Shown here: piece after piece, positions 1 through 12,034 of the stretch
Numbering within the stretch: the stretch's first letter is position 1
How the letters are laid out: each line of letters opens with the position of its first letter
Origin: Sciurus carolinensis
Lineage: Eukaryota; Chordata; Mammalia; Rodentia; Sciuridae
NCBI RefSeq assembly: GCF_902686445.1
Contig: NC_062222.1
Span: forward strand, 134,361,035-134,425,034
Length of the DNA stretch: 64,000 nt
Direction of reading: 5' to 3'
Translations under genes and position numbers: made by a program
The notes under the pieces: model-generated
Told to the model about the DNA's origin: nothing
Seen by the model: the letters and a program-made list of their open reading frames with translations, nothing else
The model's database searches: none

Positions 1-599
1 AGTACTGCAACACTGCACCGCTACCAGCATTGGAGTACACCGTAGTAACATACTCCAATACCTTTATACCAGCAGGACTGCAGGATTGCCACTTTCAGAT
101 GGAACAATGTCAAGATGCGACCACTGACTTCTACTGAAACCATCACAAGGGGGATGACCCAATCCTGAAAGAAGTAACCTGACCCACCTGTGGTAGGTAC
201 ATTCTGTGTACTTACACCTGGAGGCTGGAAACTTACAGACCCAATTCTCTATCTTAGAATAATGTCAAGCTACAATTTTTCTATTTAGCCAAATACTTTT
301 CCTTCAAACCAATTACACCAAGAAAGGATCAGGCCTAGTTCCATGAAGACAATCTTCACTAAGACCAGCCTAGAAGTATACCAGACATGCAAATTATTCC
401 AAATTTTAAAGAATTGACAAAGGGGACTTCTCCCACACAATCAAGGAGTATGACAACTGGTGTCCTATCTTACTGAGGTCAAGACTCCAGGAGAGGCTCC
501 CATGTCAGAGTAGACCACTGGTCCCTGCTTTTCTCCAGTTGTCAGCACAGCAGCCAAAAAGGTAGGACAATTCTCCCTAGAACTCAGATGTACTTCTTC
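1..599. other. Unannotated non-coding stretch
   Basis: No open frame of note, no recognisable transposable element and no simple repeat was seen here. Stops are frequent in all frames. The segment runs directly into the first copy of a duplicated block that starts near 600. Confidence 0.6.
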
Positions 600-1250
600 C
601 TGAGCATCAGCTCTGAACCTTCTTGACCCATCTCAGGGCAGTTTTCTTCCAGGCTCCCTGAACTGCTTCTCCAAAATATAATGGAGCACAAGTCAGAAAA
701 GGATTAGGACCTGGAAAGCAAGACCAGCAACTGCTTCCACACCATGGAAGAGACCTCCAGAGCATGCTTTTGTCTCAAGGAGCCTGGCAGGTCCAGAATC
801 CTCATCACGGTATGGGAATGGACTTCAGAGTCCTGCTGCATGAACTGGAGACTGCTAAGCCCTTCCTACAGAGGGGAAGGTGCTGATGACCATGATTGGC
901 ACTGTCCCCAGAGTCCCTGGGATAATATCCAGCTAGTACTGAAGGCATTGAAAAGCTACTAGTATCTTAGGTTCTGCATCCAGTTTGACATCTCTGGGTG
1001 AGTTTCAAGACGCTACACCTACCATAGGTCTTTGATAAACTGATAGAGCAAGTTCCTGTCACCATGAGGAACAATCTGCCCCTTACAAGGTAAATGATTA
1101 CTCAGCAGTCTCTGTCCTGCTGAACAGTCTATAGAAAGAAATCAGGATAGGCTCTTTTGCTATGTGTAACAGTTAACACTGAGGACACAGCAGTTTCTGG
1201 GCCTCACGGAGGTGTGTCCCCTCTTCTCTGGAATCTACAAATCAAGTAGA
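600..1250 (+). repeat. Duplicated block X, copy 1 of 3
   Basis: This segment resembles, in the same orientation, 32,490-33,280 (copy 3), and its part from about 900 on resembles 20,430-20,970 (copy 2). Seen directly: the AGGGCAGTT...CTTCCA...GCT...CTGAA string near 635-665 recurs near 32,508-32,535; CCTGGGATAATA near 917 recurs near 20,447; CCTTACAAGGTAAA near 1,083 recurs near 20,617; GTCACCATGA near 1,056 recurs near 32,972. Similarity is interrupted by many small indels, so the copies are old. No reading frame is shared among the copies, so I treat it as non-coding. It matches no transposable element I recognise. An unlabelled ancient repeat family is the main alternative to segmental duplication. 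Confidence 0.6.
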
Positions 1251-4200
1251 AGATACTCTTTCTTCCTTAAAGCTTCTTTGATTTGGATGCCGAGTATGCA
1301 GGGCTCATATACAAGAATTGGGGCAAGTGTACTAACCCTGCTAAGACTGCCAAAGCAGCTGCTCCTCGTGTAGTTATAAATTAAGTTTGGTTTCCAAGTC
1401 TGTCCATGTGCAGGCAGGTCAAGTTCTGATGAAATTTAAAGTCAGAGGGTGGAGTGGGAACAGGCCTGAGCAGAAGGCCTGGGAAGAGCCGTCTTCAGTT
1501 TCCAGTGGGCTGCCTCTGGAGTTGAAATGCTACAAGTTGGCCAGTGCTGGGTGATGGACTATTCTGTAGAGATGGAGCAACCCGAGGTAATGAGAATATT
1601 GTGGACAAAACCTGAGGACACACCTCGCTGCTGGGTACCCACCACTGAGATGCATTCCGTGTGGCTCCCCAGAGGATTCCCAGTGGGGACTGAGCTTAGA
1701 GGTGACCTGTTTAAGGTCCTGTCCATCCTCAGCTATCCTCCCTATCCTGTCATTTGCCGCTCCTTCCTCTAGACTTCCTGGAATCACTTCCAAAAAATGC
1801 CCCAATGAAGTCCAATTCTGAATTCAGACAATCTAAATTATGATGGCCAGAATTCACTTCGCATGTCAAATAAGTTTAACTATTTCACTGGCATGATCAA
1901 TACAACAATACCAACTTAAGGAATAAAATAGGACTTGGTGATGGCATGAGTTTTGTTCAATTGTTTCTCAATGTTATTAGCAACACCTGTGAAGTAGACA
2001 TTAATAGGTCCTCTAAGAAAATGAATCTACCTCAAAACCTCCCAGAGCACTCTATACCAATGCTTTTCTGCTTTTATACTGAAAAAAGTCAACCTAATTC
2101 AAATTATTCCAATTATTCTAGCCAAAATAGGTAGAAGTGTCCAATTAAAGATTGCATTCACTCTAAGAATTAAGTTATAATCCAGAGTATTTTGGGATTG
2201 GAAGCAAAGCTCTGGGTCAGAGGCAGAAGCAGCCCTACGCATGCTGCTGCCCAGCCCCGGGAAGAGGTCATCAATTTCCTCACTGAGGATCACCACCTGG
2301 ATGTGGCCTGCAGAGAGCAAACTCCAAGAGCCCACTGAGAAGCACGAAGTGTGAGCCACCTGCCCCATCACGAGGGGTGGGGTAGAGCAGAGGAATTCAC
2401 TGTGGCTTACAGAGACCAGGAAGCTGCCGCAGAGGCTGACCACAGGCAAGGAACTATTTGGAACAAACAATGTCTTCAACACTTGTGTCCCAGCACAGTA
2501 CCTACAGGACAGTGTATTATCACCAATGCCAGAGCACAGGATTGGGGCTCGTGGAACTCAACACTGAGGTTTATCCCTTAGAAAGAACCCAAGACATCTG
2601 CGCACACACACCCATTCCTTCTCCCAAGAGACCCTGCAAAGCTGCAGACCCACCCAACAGAGCAGAGGGAGAGCCATTAAGGACACAGATTTTGAGTTAT
2701 AAAGAAGGTCCACAGCAGACAGATCCCTTGGAGCACACGAATGGAAAGAACAATGAACAAACCCTCTGGAGAACAGGGTGGAGCTTCCACACAACAGCTT
2801 TCAAAGCCTTGTTCTTTCTGTGCACCTCAGTTCCTACACAGGCCCGACTAAGCTCAGCACACAGGGTCAGGAGAGGCCATGCCTCGCATCAGCTTAGCTG
2901 TGCCCACCCTTTCTCATCTCACTGAAACATAAGCTTTGAAAGATACGAAAACTGTCAACTGATACCAGGTCCCAACCTGGGCACTTAGGACCACACGTGG
3001 GTCAACCTCGATCTTCCTGCTCATTCCTTACCTTCTTAGATAAAAGTGGGGATCTTGACCGAGTAATTCTCTAGATAGAATGCAGACACCTCAGGTTGAC
3101 AAGAGCACAACCCAAGAAGCCCCTGCAAGCAAAGGGAGATTTTTCAGCCAATGCCACAAAGGCGTCTCAGATCATGAGCAGGTAACTCAGATGAGCCCAA
3201 GATTGGAAGTCATGAGCATGAATCAAGGGGTGGTCTCTTGTGCTGAACTACAGTTGGCCTCAAGAGGTCTCTGTCCTCAGGTCCTTAAGGATCCACAACC
3301 TAACCATGCATATGCTAACTGAATGTCTAGTTTGGGAAAATACATTTTTAACTAATAATCCAGTCTCAGTTCAAGCCCAGCAATGGAGCTTCACTTACAG
3401 CCAATTGATCAGACCATGTTGAAATAATGTAAATGCTAAGGAGTAACCAGTCAAGCTGCCTCTGGCCCTCATTTCCATTTTCTACTCATAAATGCTGTCC
3501 CCCACATCAGTCTGAATCTGCTCTACCTTTGAGTGCCCAATTTATTAATAGTTCTTTGATCAATTGCACTGTTACAATTTGAATAAGGTTTTTCTAGCAG
3601 ATGATCACAAGTGACTTCTGAAGAAGTCCAGTGATGCCCACGAGCGCCAGGTGACCAAGCAGAGGTGCTGCCAGGGCCACTGGGCCACTGATCTTTCACA
3701 GCAGCCAGCCCTCCTGGGAGAGTTCTCTCAGGTCTGACCTCCCAGGGTTTGTGTTCTGAGCTCACATTTTGTTCAGTTCTTAGGCCAGACTGGTGCACAG
3801 CTGAATTAGAGCCAATAATCAACTGGACTGGCAATTGGGCAGGTACCCTTTCATTTTGGATTTGCTTCAGTTCAACAACTCAGATTCTGCCGTCTAGGAT
3901 TCCAGCCAATTTTTTGTAAATTAAAGAACCAGAAGTTGTACATTTAAGAATGTGTTCCCCTCACTACATCCAAGTTAGAATTTAAGTGGCTGCAATAACC
4001 TTGAAATCAGATGGAACTGTTCTCTGGGTGATCCCTCTCAAGCAATGGGATGCATCTATTCACCAGTACACAGAGGCATTGATAGAACCGCATGGATCAG
4101 CACCGCTTCCTCAGAGGGCGGAGGAAAAGCCTAAGCCACAGACTGAGCATGTTACCAAGGACTCCAACCCTCACTGGATCAGTCCTAACTGGCCCTTCTG

Positions 4201-6858
4201 TTCATCTGTCTTTACCCCAGTACTCTAAGCCTACTAGTTTTTCTTTACTCTTTTCCCCCCGCAAAGATAAAAGTCCCGCAAGTACCTTGCAAAGAAAGGC
4301 CTCCCAGCAACCAGGCCTGCCTCCCGTAAACCACCCTCACTCCCTGTTTAAGGCTGAGCTTAGTACTATTGTGAAGCTCTTCCGACACAAGGGAGACACT
4401 CAGATTTACAAGTTAGAGTCCTGATATAGGAGCATGCTTTGTGGGACTCCAGCCTTTACCAATTCATTCCCATGATATTGGGACCTGGCAGAGTCTAAAA
4501 ATGACAGGGCACAGGAACCTGAGGAGCACATGAAGAGCCCTGGGAACCTTCTTATGAGAGGGGCCAAAGGGAGCTGCAAGAACTGCTGAAAACCTCAATT
4601 CTGAGCCTAAGATTTTTACACGGACACAGTGATTATTCCCTTGTACAGTCTACAGAGGGAAAAAAAACGGCTTTAGACTACAAAGCACACTTAGAAATAC
4701 TTTTTGTAAAAAACATTCAAAACATTGAGCTCAAACCAGTACTTCCAAACAAGATTGGGCCAAAACTAGTTTTAAATGGACTTCATCCTGAACTTAATTC
4801 GATAATCAAATGAGGATGAGAAGTTGTAGATGTGATTGAATTGGTAACCCTGGGACACTGAGAATTCTAGGGCAAGGAAGAGCCCCAGAGGGTAACAGGC
4901 CCCTCTCCAGGGACCTGACCAAAAGGACTTCCATTCCAGAACAAGAGGTGAATGAGAAATTCCCCTCCAGGTGTCTGCCTTCACCGCAGTCACCACACAG
5001 GAGAAGACCCATCATTCTTGCATCTACAGTGAGCCCATCCCTTCAGACCAGACCTGCCCCACACGAGGAAGCCCAGGAGGCTGACATGCAAGAAACTGCA
5101 AGGTTCTCATGGAGTCAGCCACCTCACCTCTCATAGGTCTCACCTCCACGGGCCAGAGAATCCCTTGGAGTGCGAAGTTCAACCCTGAGGCTGAAGCTTT
5201 AAACCAAGATCAAGAGGCTGTCATCTGAACCTGTCCAGTTGACACCAAGGCCATTTTCAGAGAATTGTACCTTTTTATTGTGATACTGTGATACTGCTCT
5301 AGGGTCTTGCCAGGGCAGTGTCCTTTCTACCCCCCAAAATAGATTTCTTTCCAGGGAGAAATCGTTCCGGTTCAGTCAAGTTGAAAACTGTCATGCTCTG
5401 CAGGCAGAAATGGATAAGAAAATGAAGACCTGTCACACTTCTGACCTTCCAAAATGCCTGAATGTTTATGAGCTTCTTCCCGATTTAGGAAGGGCTTGAA
5501 GTGTGTAAATCACTCGTTCCCATAAATGGATCAACTTTCCTCCACCATGCCCTTCCTCCAGGATCTTCTGCCTCACTTCAGGCCCAGGGTGTGGGAGTCA
5601 GCCAACCGCAGACTGAACCTCTGAAACTGAGCCCAAATCAACTTCCTCCAGGTTTTTCTTGTGGAGTACTTTGGTATGCACAGCTAACACTTGGGGTGGG
5701 GAATCGACGGTGCATCCAGACTGCGATGCCAGTTTACCACAACTCCGACCTCCCAGGCACTGCCTCCAACTGCAGTTTCCTCCAAATTCTACCTCCCTTC
5801 AGTCTGACGAGTCATTATGATGCTCCCACCAAGGAGCACTCTGAAATGCAGGTCAACTTACAGCAACTCAAGATCACAGTCTATGATGGGACAACTTCAG
5901 CTTAGGAGAAGCCTACTGTTTAAGACAACCCAACTAAAACGGACTTTTCACCCGAGTAAAAACTAAACTTTAGCCTGGAACAAATTACAACTTTGGGGTT
6001 GCGATTTGCAGGGTATGGCTAATCCTGGATCCCCAATTTTCCTCAACAGCTCTGCCATTGTATAACCTCAGTAGGAACACAGCATAGAGCCTCACTTGGA
6101 AGAGTCACGAGAAAACAGCTTGAGGAAACTCAACTTTAAACAGCCCCCTCCCACCTTGGATTTCCACGTTACTGTAACCCTTAAGCCTCCTTCATGAGCA
6201 TAACAGGCACCAAGTTCTCACCCAAGAATATGGGAAGCCACAGGCCCACCAGCCGTCATTAGACTCAGAAGCTAAGGCATATCCAACGTGTAGTAACCCA
6301 ATTGGTGGAAGGGTCACCTGAGCTGGTTTTAAGAAGTGATCTGTTTACAACTTCCACATACCATGAAAATATAAATTCCAGAAACACTCAGCATTTTTCA
6401 GCAAGTGGATTAACATGAAGTTCTTCTGTCTAACCTCCGTCTACAATGCCCTTACTTAACCTTGACAGTCATAACTGGTCAAACCACCTCTGCATTTTGG
6501 TTTAATTCTCTGTTCATCAATGCCCCCTGACCATGTTGCAGGGTGAAGATCTCTAACCTGCTCTGGTGTTGAGGGCTGTCAGGTTCACAAATTGTTCTGT
6601 GCACAATTCAACCTTTTTAAGTTGGATTTCAGTTTTCCTTTTAATACCTCCCTCTATCTGTTTGCCCTCCTTCCTGTCAATGATACTTTGAGTCAGTAGC
6701 CTCAACTCTGGCTACATTTGAATCTGATATTCTGATTCAAAGATAATGAAAATACGTTTGCAGGAAAACAGATGGCAACTGAAGATCACAATGAACGACC
6801 AATGTTGCTTGCTTTCCCTCATGTGTTGAATCTAGGGAAAAGATGAAAAGTAGCAGGG
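1251..6858. other. Gene-free stretch
   Basis: About 5.6 kb with no gene or element I can name. Open frames up to 155 codons occur (for example 2,458-2,925 on the plus strand) but look like chance: they overlap other frames, lack family motifs and have no splice context. A weak internal duplicate (2,580-2,850, paired with 14,380-14,640) is listed separately. A short TGATACTG tandem sits near 5,280-5,296. Confidence 0.5.
2580..2850 (+). repeat. Diverged duplicate block Y, copy 1
   Basis: This part resembles 14,380-14,640 in the same orientation. The clearest shared core is a CCTGCAAAGCTG string followed by an ACCCACCC-like stretch and a purine-rich AGCAGAGGGAG-like tail. A second shared part is the CAGC...AAAGCCTT...CTGT.CACC pattern near 2,796-2,830. 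Identity is patchy, so homology is probable rather than certain. Confidence 0.4.
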
Positions 6859-7252
6859 TGTTGTGGTTTGGATATGAAATGTCCCCAAAAGCTCACATGA
6901 GACAATGCTAGAAGGTTGAGAAATGATTGTGTTGTAAGTCTTAACCCTATTAGTGATTTAATCCCTGATGGGATTAACCGAGTGGTAACTAAAGTGGTAG
7001 TGTAGGAATTGGGCATGACTTTGGGGTATGTATTTGTATCTGGCCAAATCTCACTTTCTGCTTCCTGATCAAAATGTGAGTCGTTTCCCTCAACTACACT
7101 CTTCTACTTCAGCTTCACCTCAAACCCCGAGGAACCAAGTCAGCCTTCTATGGACCAAGACCTCCAAAACCGTGAGCCCTCAAACTTTTCCTCCTCTACA
7201 TTGTTCTGGTCAGATCTTTTAAGTCACAGCAGTGAAACAGCTGACTAAAACA
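6859..7252 (+). mobile_element. Solo LTR, MaLR (ERVL-MaLR) type
   Basis: A 394-bp solo LTR of the mammalian apparent LTR retrotransposon group. It begins TGTTGTGGTTTGGATATGA and ends with a GCTGACTAAAACA-type terminus, both characteristic of MaLR LTRs. Internal matches to the family plan include the CCCCAAAAGCTCA string near the start, a GATTAA...GGTAACT block in the middle and a TTTCCTCCTCTAC string before the end. Flanking 5-mers are CAGGG (6,854-6,858) and GAGGG (7,253-7,257), four of five matching as expected for a decayed target duplication. No internal MaLR sequence or second LTR is adjacent. The subfamily name is not assigned. Confidence 0.75.
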
Positions 7253-7795
7253 GAGGGAGACTATTAGAGAAAAGGGAGTGGAAAGGAAGAGAGGATCATG
7301 GAGCAGGTATTGAATGAAACCCCTTGTTACACATAATTTAAATGTACCAGTAAAAATATTCCCTATGACACTTAAAATTCAAGGACCAGGCAGCATTTAA
7401 GACTAAAACTCAGTCACACAAAAGGGAAAATCTACCAGAGCTGGAGGTCAACATTTTAAATGCCACCTTCTGTTTAAACTTTGTCTATAAAATCCAACAT
7501 AAGCCCTTAACTGAATAATACACTAGAAGTTCCCTTGGATTTCTAACCAATGAACTTGTGTTATAAACATGATAGTTTCCTCCAAATAAGCCCCCACGTT
7601 GCTCATTTGCCGTCTTTCCAGTCAAGTAACTGAAGGCTATTTGTGTTTCAGTCCTGGACACTACTCAGACCACTGCAAACAACTTTGCTGCTGTTATTCA
7701 TTTCTCTGGAGATAAGAATGACTGGGTTAATTAGCAAGATGACTGGAGACATTTCTGTGCTTGTGCAAAGCCAAGATGCTCAATAGCTCCTGGAA
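7253..7795. other. Unannotated non-coding stretch
   Basis: No gene, element or long repeat recognised. It lies between the MaLR LTR and an A/T-rich tract at 7,796-7,826. Confidence 0.5.
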
Positions 7796-7796
7796 C

Positions 7797-8536
7797 TTTT
7801 TTTTTAATGAATTAAAAAAAAAAAAAAGTCTGAAAGGAATCAAAGTCCTTCCAACTGAGAAACTGTGGGATGACAATGGATTTGGAATTCCCTTCCACAA
7901 GATTGTTTGAGCTTGAAAGTGACTTTTCCCCCAGGATCCTTATAGAATTTTTGGTACAAGGAAATACAGAAAACCAACACCTAACGACACGCCAGGAGAT
8001 GTGCAGAGTTTGAACTCCAAGGTCCCATCTATGGGCCATGGGACTAGCAGACAGTACATCAGTGCTCCTAGCAGTGAATCTCCAGGCGCTCAATGACAGC
8101 ACAGTCTTTACGCTTTACTCCAAAGACCACCAAGATCTGCTCCCACAGTGAACTCCTCCTACAGTGGGATGTGTGGGACTGTTTTGGCAAGAATGACAGG
8201 CTTCTGACATTTTTCCTTAAGTGAGACACATTGTGTTCTGAAACTAGGTTATTCCTGCAGTAACTGACAGCGCTCCTGTGACTCAGACGACAGGGAGCAG
8301 GGTCATCCAGGGTGCTTGGAGCACCCGCTCTCCTACTTTCCTGCTCAACAGATGAGCAGTTTCCCAGCACTGTCGATGCTTTTTCTCCAACTTGTTTTGG
8401 CACCTTTGTAGAGATCAGGCGACGACCACTGTGAACTTGTCCATCTTCTATTTCACTGGTGTCCGTGTCAGTTTTGATGCTCGTTACTGCAGCTCTGTAG
8501 AACACGAGACTCACTCGATGCTCCGCCGCCACCACT
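7797..8536 (-). pseudogene. Possible processed retrocopy of unknown parent
   Basis: On the minus strand a 155-codon stop-free frame spans 8,535 to 8,068, then about 270 bp of 3'UTR-like sequence runs to an A/T tract at 7,797-7,826. The 5' end is CpG-rich and contains a GGCGGCGG run, unusual for this window and reminiscent of an mRNA 5' end. The frame starts at GTG, contains no in-frame ATG, and I recognise no domain, so it is not a usable gene as it stands. Directly upstream on the same strand is an antisense L1 fragment ending near 8,537, which could mean insertion into, or co-mobilisation with, L1. I see no clear target-site duplication and only a short A-run at the presumed 3' end. A chance open frame in a GC-richer patch is equally possible. 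Confidence 0.25.
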
Positions 8537-8690
8537 TCTCTTGTTCATCGTTGCTTTGGCTATTCTGGATCCTTAATTCTTCCAAGCGAATCTAGGACTT
8601 TTCCAGTTCTGTGAGGCATGTCATTGGCATTTTGATGCAGAATGCATTGAATCTTTAAGCACTTTTGTTAGTATGGAGGAAACTAGACCC
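8537..8690 (-). mobile_element. L1 ORF2 fragment, antisense
   Basis: Read on the plus strand this is the reverse complement of a well-conserved part of L1 ORF2. Diagnostic strings are GCTTTGGCTATTCTGG, TTAATTCTTCCAA, CAGTTCTGTGAGGCATGTC, GGCATTTTGATG and TGCATTGAATCTTTAA, in the order expected for antisense L1. Only about 150 bp remains, with small indels. It ends where the possible retrocopy begins. Confidence 0.75.
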
Positions 8691-8904
8691 CTTTCACACT
8701 GTACAGAAGTCCACTCAGTGGATCAGGACATAGGAATTAGACCAGATATTTTCCAACTGCTAGAAAATAGGCTCAAAAGGCACAACATATTGGTGCAGGC
8801 ACCAACTTCCTTAAGACCCCCAAAACTCAAGAAATGAGACTAAGCCAAAGGAACAATTTTAAAAGCAAACATGAAGAGAAAGCTGACAGAATCAGAGATC
8901 TTTG

Positions 8905-9741
8905 TCATTTGGTCCTCTGAAAAAATAAAGAACTCAAAAATTATAAAAATAACCCAGTTAATAGGCAAATGAACTAAACAGATATTTTAAAATACAAATG
9001 TCCCAATATTAATATTCGACATCTCTAGCAATCAGTGAAACAAATCAAAACTACATTGAAATTTCATCTCCAGTTGGAATGGAAATCAACAATGCAAATA
9101 CATACTGGTGAGAATGTGCGGAGAAAGGCACACTCACATTAATAGGACTGAGCATTAGTCTGTATTCTGGAAAATTGCACAAACATTAAAAACTAGGAAT
9201 GGAGTCACCATATGGCCCAGCTAGCCCACTCTATCCAAAAGAACTAAGATCAGCACACTGTACTGGTACAGCCCCATCTGTGTTTGTAATAGCACAATTC
9301 ACAATAACCAACTTATGGAACCAGCCATGTCCCTGTCAACAGAAGACTGGATAACGTGATATATACATAATGAAGTTGTGTATACAGCCATGAAGAATTA
9401 TGACATTTTTCTAGTACATGGATGGAACTGGAGATCATGCTAGGTGAAATAAGCCAGATCCAGAAAGTCGAGCGTCAAATGTTTTCCCATCAAAAGCTAA
9501 ACCAAAATAAAGTAGAAAAGTGGGAAATCTCATGACAACAGAAGAGAAGTGAATCTGAGGAAGGGAATTGAGGGGGAGGGACAAACCACTGCTCATCCTC
9601 TGAAATTCTTAGAAGAGGTCAGTCTTTCAGTGAAAGGGAGTCAAGGTAGAAGGAAGCTGAACAATCTTTTCCATTTGCATATGTGAATAGACCACAGTGA
9701 ATTTCACTGTTGTGTACATTTATAAAGCACTAATTTTAAAC
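8905..9741 (+). mobile_element. L1 3' end (ORF2 C-terminus and 3'UTR)
   Basis: A sense L1 segment: AACTATAAAAATAACCC-like and GGCAAATGAACTAAACAGA strings, then CATCTCTAGCAATCAG, AAATCAAAACTACA and TTTCATCTC, followed by the GGATGGAACTGGAGATCATG and GTGAAATAAGCCAGA strings typical of the ORF2 end and 3'UTR. The last part (near 9,697-9,741, GTGAATTTCACTGTTGTG...TATAAAGCACTAAT) looks like an L1 3' terminus. Stops and indels are frequent. The 5' part of the element is absent, as is usual for truncated L1 insertions. Confidence 0.85.
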
Positions 9742-11945
9742 ACAAGCAGCCTTCTCACCATCACCAACTTTGGACAGAGGAGCTCTTATGACAAATCTCA
9801 GAACAAGAATGGTGTGCTAAAAACTGCTCATTTTCCTAGGAATTTCTTCACCCAATACCAAGGGAGAACTGGCTTCAACCACAATGTGTCATACTATGAA
9901 GGTGACCAGTCATCACTACTGGAATAGAGGAAAAAATACCAAATAGGAAGTAGTCACTCAATAGTCTTAATGTGATCTCATCCTTTGAGGAGTAATGAGC
10001 TGCCAGAAAGTTAATAAGTCAGCACAAAATCATCTTATTCTGAGCCTAAGGGGACACCATTGACTGGAACTTTAAAATGCCAAGCTGTCATGAGATCTTC
10101 CATTGAGAATACTCCAACAGACTAGTTCAGTTCCCAGAGATGGTTAGATTACCCATCAGCACATCTCATGCTTCCTGCCAAGTCAGTTCTTAGAGGACAG
10201 TGTAGAGTCAGCATTCCTCTGCCAGGTGGTGCTAGAATTCCAAGGGTTGAAGGAAAAGATGAAATGCCGAAGAGACAAGTTTATTCCTCTCTGTACAGAG
10301 TTCCTCATACTCAAGGTGAAGTAGACAGCATTAGGAAATTCCCAGTGCAAGTATCACCTACAAATGCTAATAAGTTAACTTGAGATAACTCCCCCCAAAA
10401 TGAGTACACTGTTACAAACACATTAACATGCTAAAATACATAGTAACAAAAACCTAGAAGACTCAGTTCTCATCCTTTAAGAGACAGTCATCCTTTCCCA
10501 CACAATCTTTCCAAGATACTTTGAGTCATTTCCAGGACAGAAAACCCAGCTGCCTCAATGTAACTGATCAGAATGGCGAGATCTTTAGTTAGAAAGTACA
10601 ATTACAACAACTGTAGAGAGCACAGCAAAGACAACAGGACCACTTTACCCTCTGGAAAATCTTGGAAGTGCCTCCCCCAGCTACAGCTGCAGTGAGCCTC
10701 AACGAGCCACCTTCCACACCCCCCTTGAGGCAGCTGCCTGGAGGCCATGGGCTACAAAACCTGAGAATGGACCATAGGGAGGGGCCAACAGACTTATCCT
10801 GACAACCCCCTCCTTCCACCTCTACGGCCATCTTCTATCCGAATGTAACCCATGGGAGAGGAGCTCATTCATGGGATGTTCTACCTACTGACTGGCACTC
10901 TAACAAGTATAACTACAGCGCTCAAGGACCACCATCCTGCTTTTCCTCTGCAATTCTTAGAAGTCACTTCATCTGTAATAATCGAGGGAGGGGAGGACAG
11001 ACTTCCAAAGGGCAGCATCCTGAAGATCAGACAGCACTTCTGAGTATATTCCAGGCCCAGAAGGTGATCACATGACCAAAACTTCAAGCAGAAATCTTTG
11101 TTCAAAGAGATCCATGAGGAACCAACATGGCCTATTGCCCTAAGCTTAGGCACATCAGCTCCTACTGGGCAGCCCAATGCCAAGGTCAGCTCTCCAGTCT
11201 CTCCCTCAGGCACAGAAGACCAGAGCAGCAGAGAAGTTCAAGCTGAAAAGCACTGCAGTACAGAGCATTGCACCCATCTCTGCAATGTCCAAGTTGTGAA
11301 GGTTTTGTTCAAAACTACCACGACATCATAGGGTAATGATACCTCGTTTGTACTTCCACACAAGTCACTGTGTACATGAAAGAGGAAGTAGGTCTCCAAG
11401 TCTGCCCTCTTTCAATCCACATTACACTCATTCCATTTGGGAGGCAGGGGTGTGCAGTGGTCATTTTAAATGCTTACAAGAAAGCATTCTATGACCAACA
11501 GCCTGAGCTCTGTGTGTTACTTGTTATATTTAAGGAGAATTCTCAGGAGACATTGGAAAGGTTCTTCACTAGTTCTGTTAGTGCTTAAGGTCAAGATTGA
11601 GATTCTCCTTCAATTTAATGGGGAGAAGGAATTGTAATCTCACTATAGAGCAGTGCTTTGAACACATTTATACTGGAAATTAAACATCTCATGTAATTTT
11701 TCACACTGCAGGGTGATCTCCACATGACGAACCATGTCATGTGCATGGATCCCTATAAGGGAGAATTAACTATCCCAAGCATGCCAGATGGCAAGCAGGA
11801 AAATCCGGAAACGAGATCGAGAGCCAGTGCCAGCAACTTTATACCCAACACTACAGTGTAGACAGAAGGTACTTACTAACCACTCACTGATTGCAGGATT
11901 ATCAGCTTACTTCTGGTTGTCTCAGGGGGACTCATGAGCCCAAGT
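9742..11945. other. Gene-free stretch
   Basis: No gene or repeat family recognised in about 2.2 kb. The longest open frames (up to 110 codons near 10,881-11,213, minus strand) overlap frames on the other strand and show no family signature. Confidence 0.5.
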
Positions 11946-11946
11946 G

Positions 11947-12034
11947 ACAGTAACACAGGCTCCTGTCTGCCATACTCGCCTCAGGAAAGCTAGCTCTTTA
12001 GCTCTAGCTAGCTCACGGGAGCCTGTGTTATTGT
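11947..12034. repeat. Inverted repeat able to form a long stem
   Basis: The arms 11,951-11,963 (TAACACAGGCTCC) and 12,018-12,030 (GGAGCCTGTGTTA) are perfect 13-bp inverted complements. Allowing G-T wobbles, pairing extends outward to 11,947/12,034 and inward to 11,966/12,015, giving a stem of about 20 bp around a loop of roughly 48 nt. The loop contains repeated AGCTCT/CTAGCT strings. The right arm is the start of duplicated block D, and the left arm is an inverted partial copy of the same block edge. Confidence 0.75.

Noticed and set aside
744..962. 72-codon frame in block X copy 1
   Set aside because: Not conserved in the other copies of the block and without any motif; treated as chance.
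1500..1810. Possible duplicate of 30,600-30,690
   Set aside because: Only one 25-30 bp string (CTGG.ATCACTTCC...CAATGAAG) is convincingly shared; too short to list as a duplication.
2458..2925. 155-codon plus-strand frame
   Set aside because: No recognised domain, overlapped by frames on both strands, and the diverged duplicate at 14.4 kb does not keep it open.
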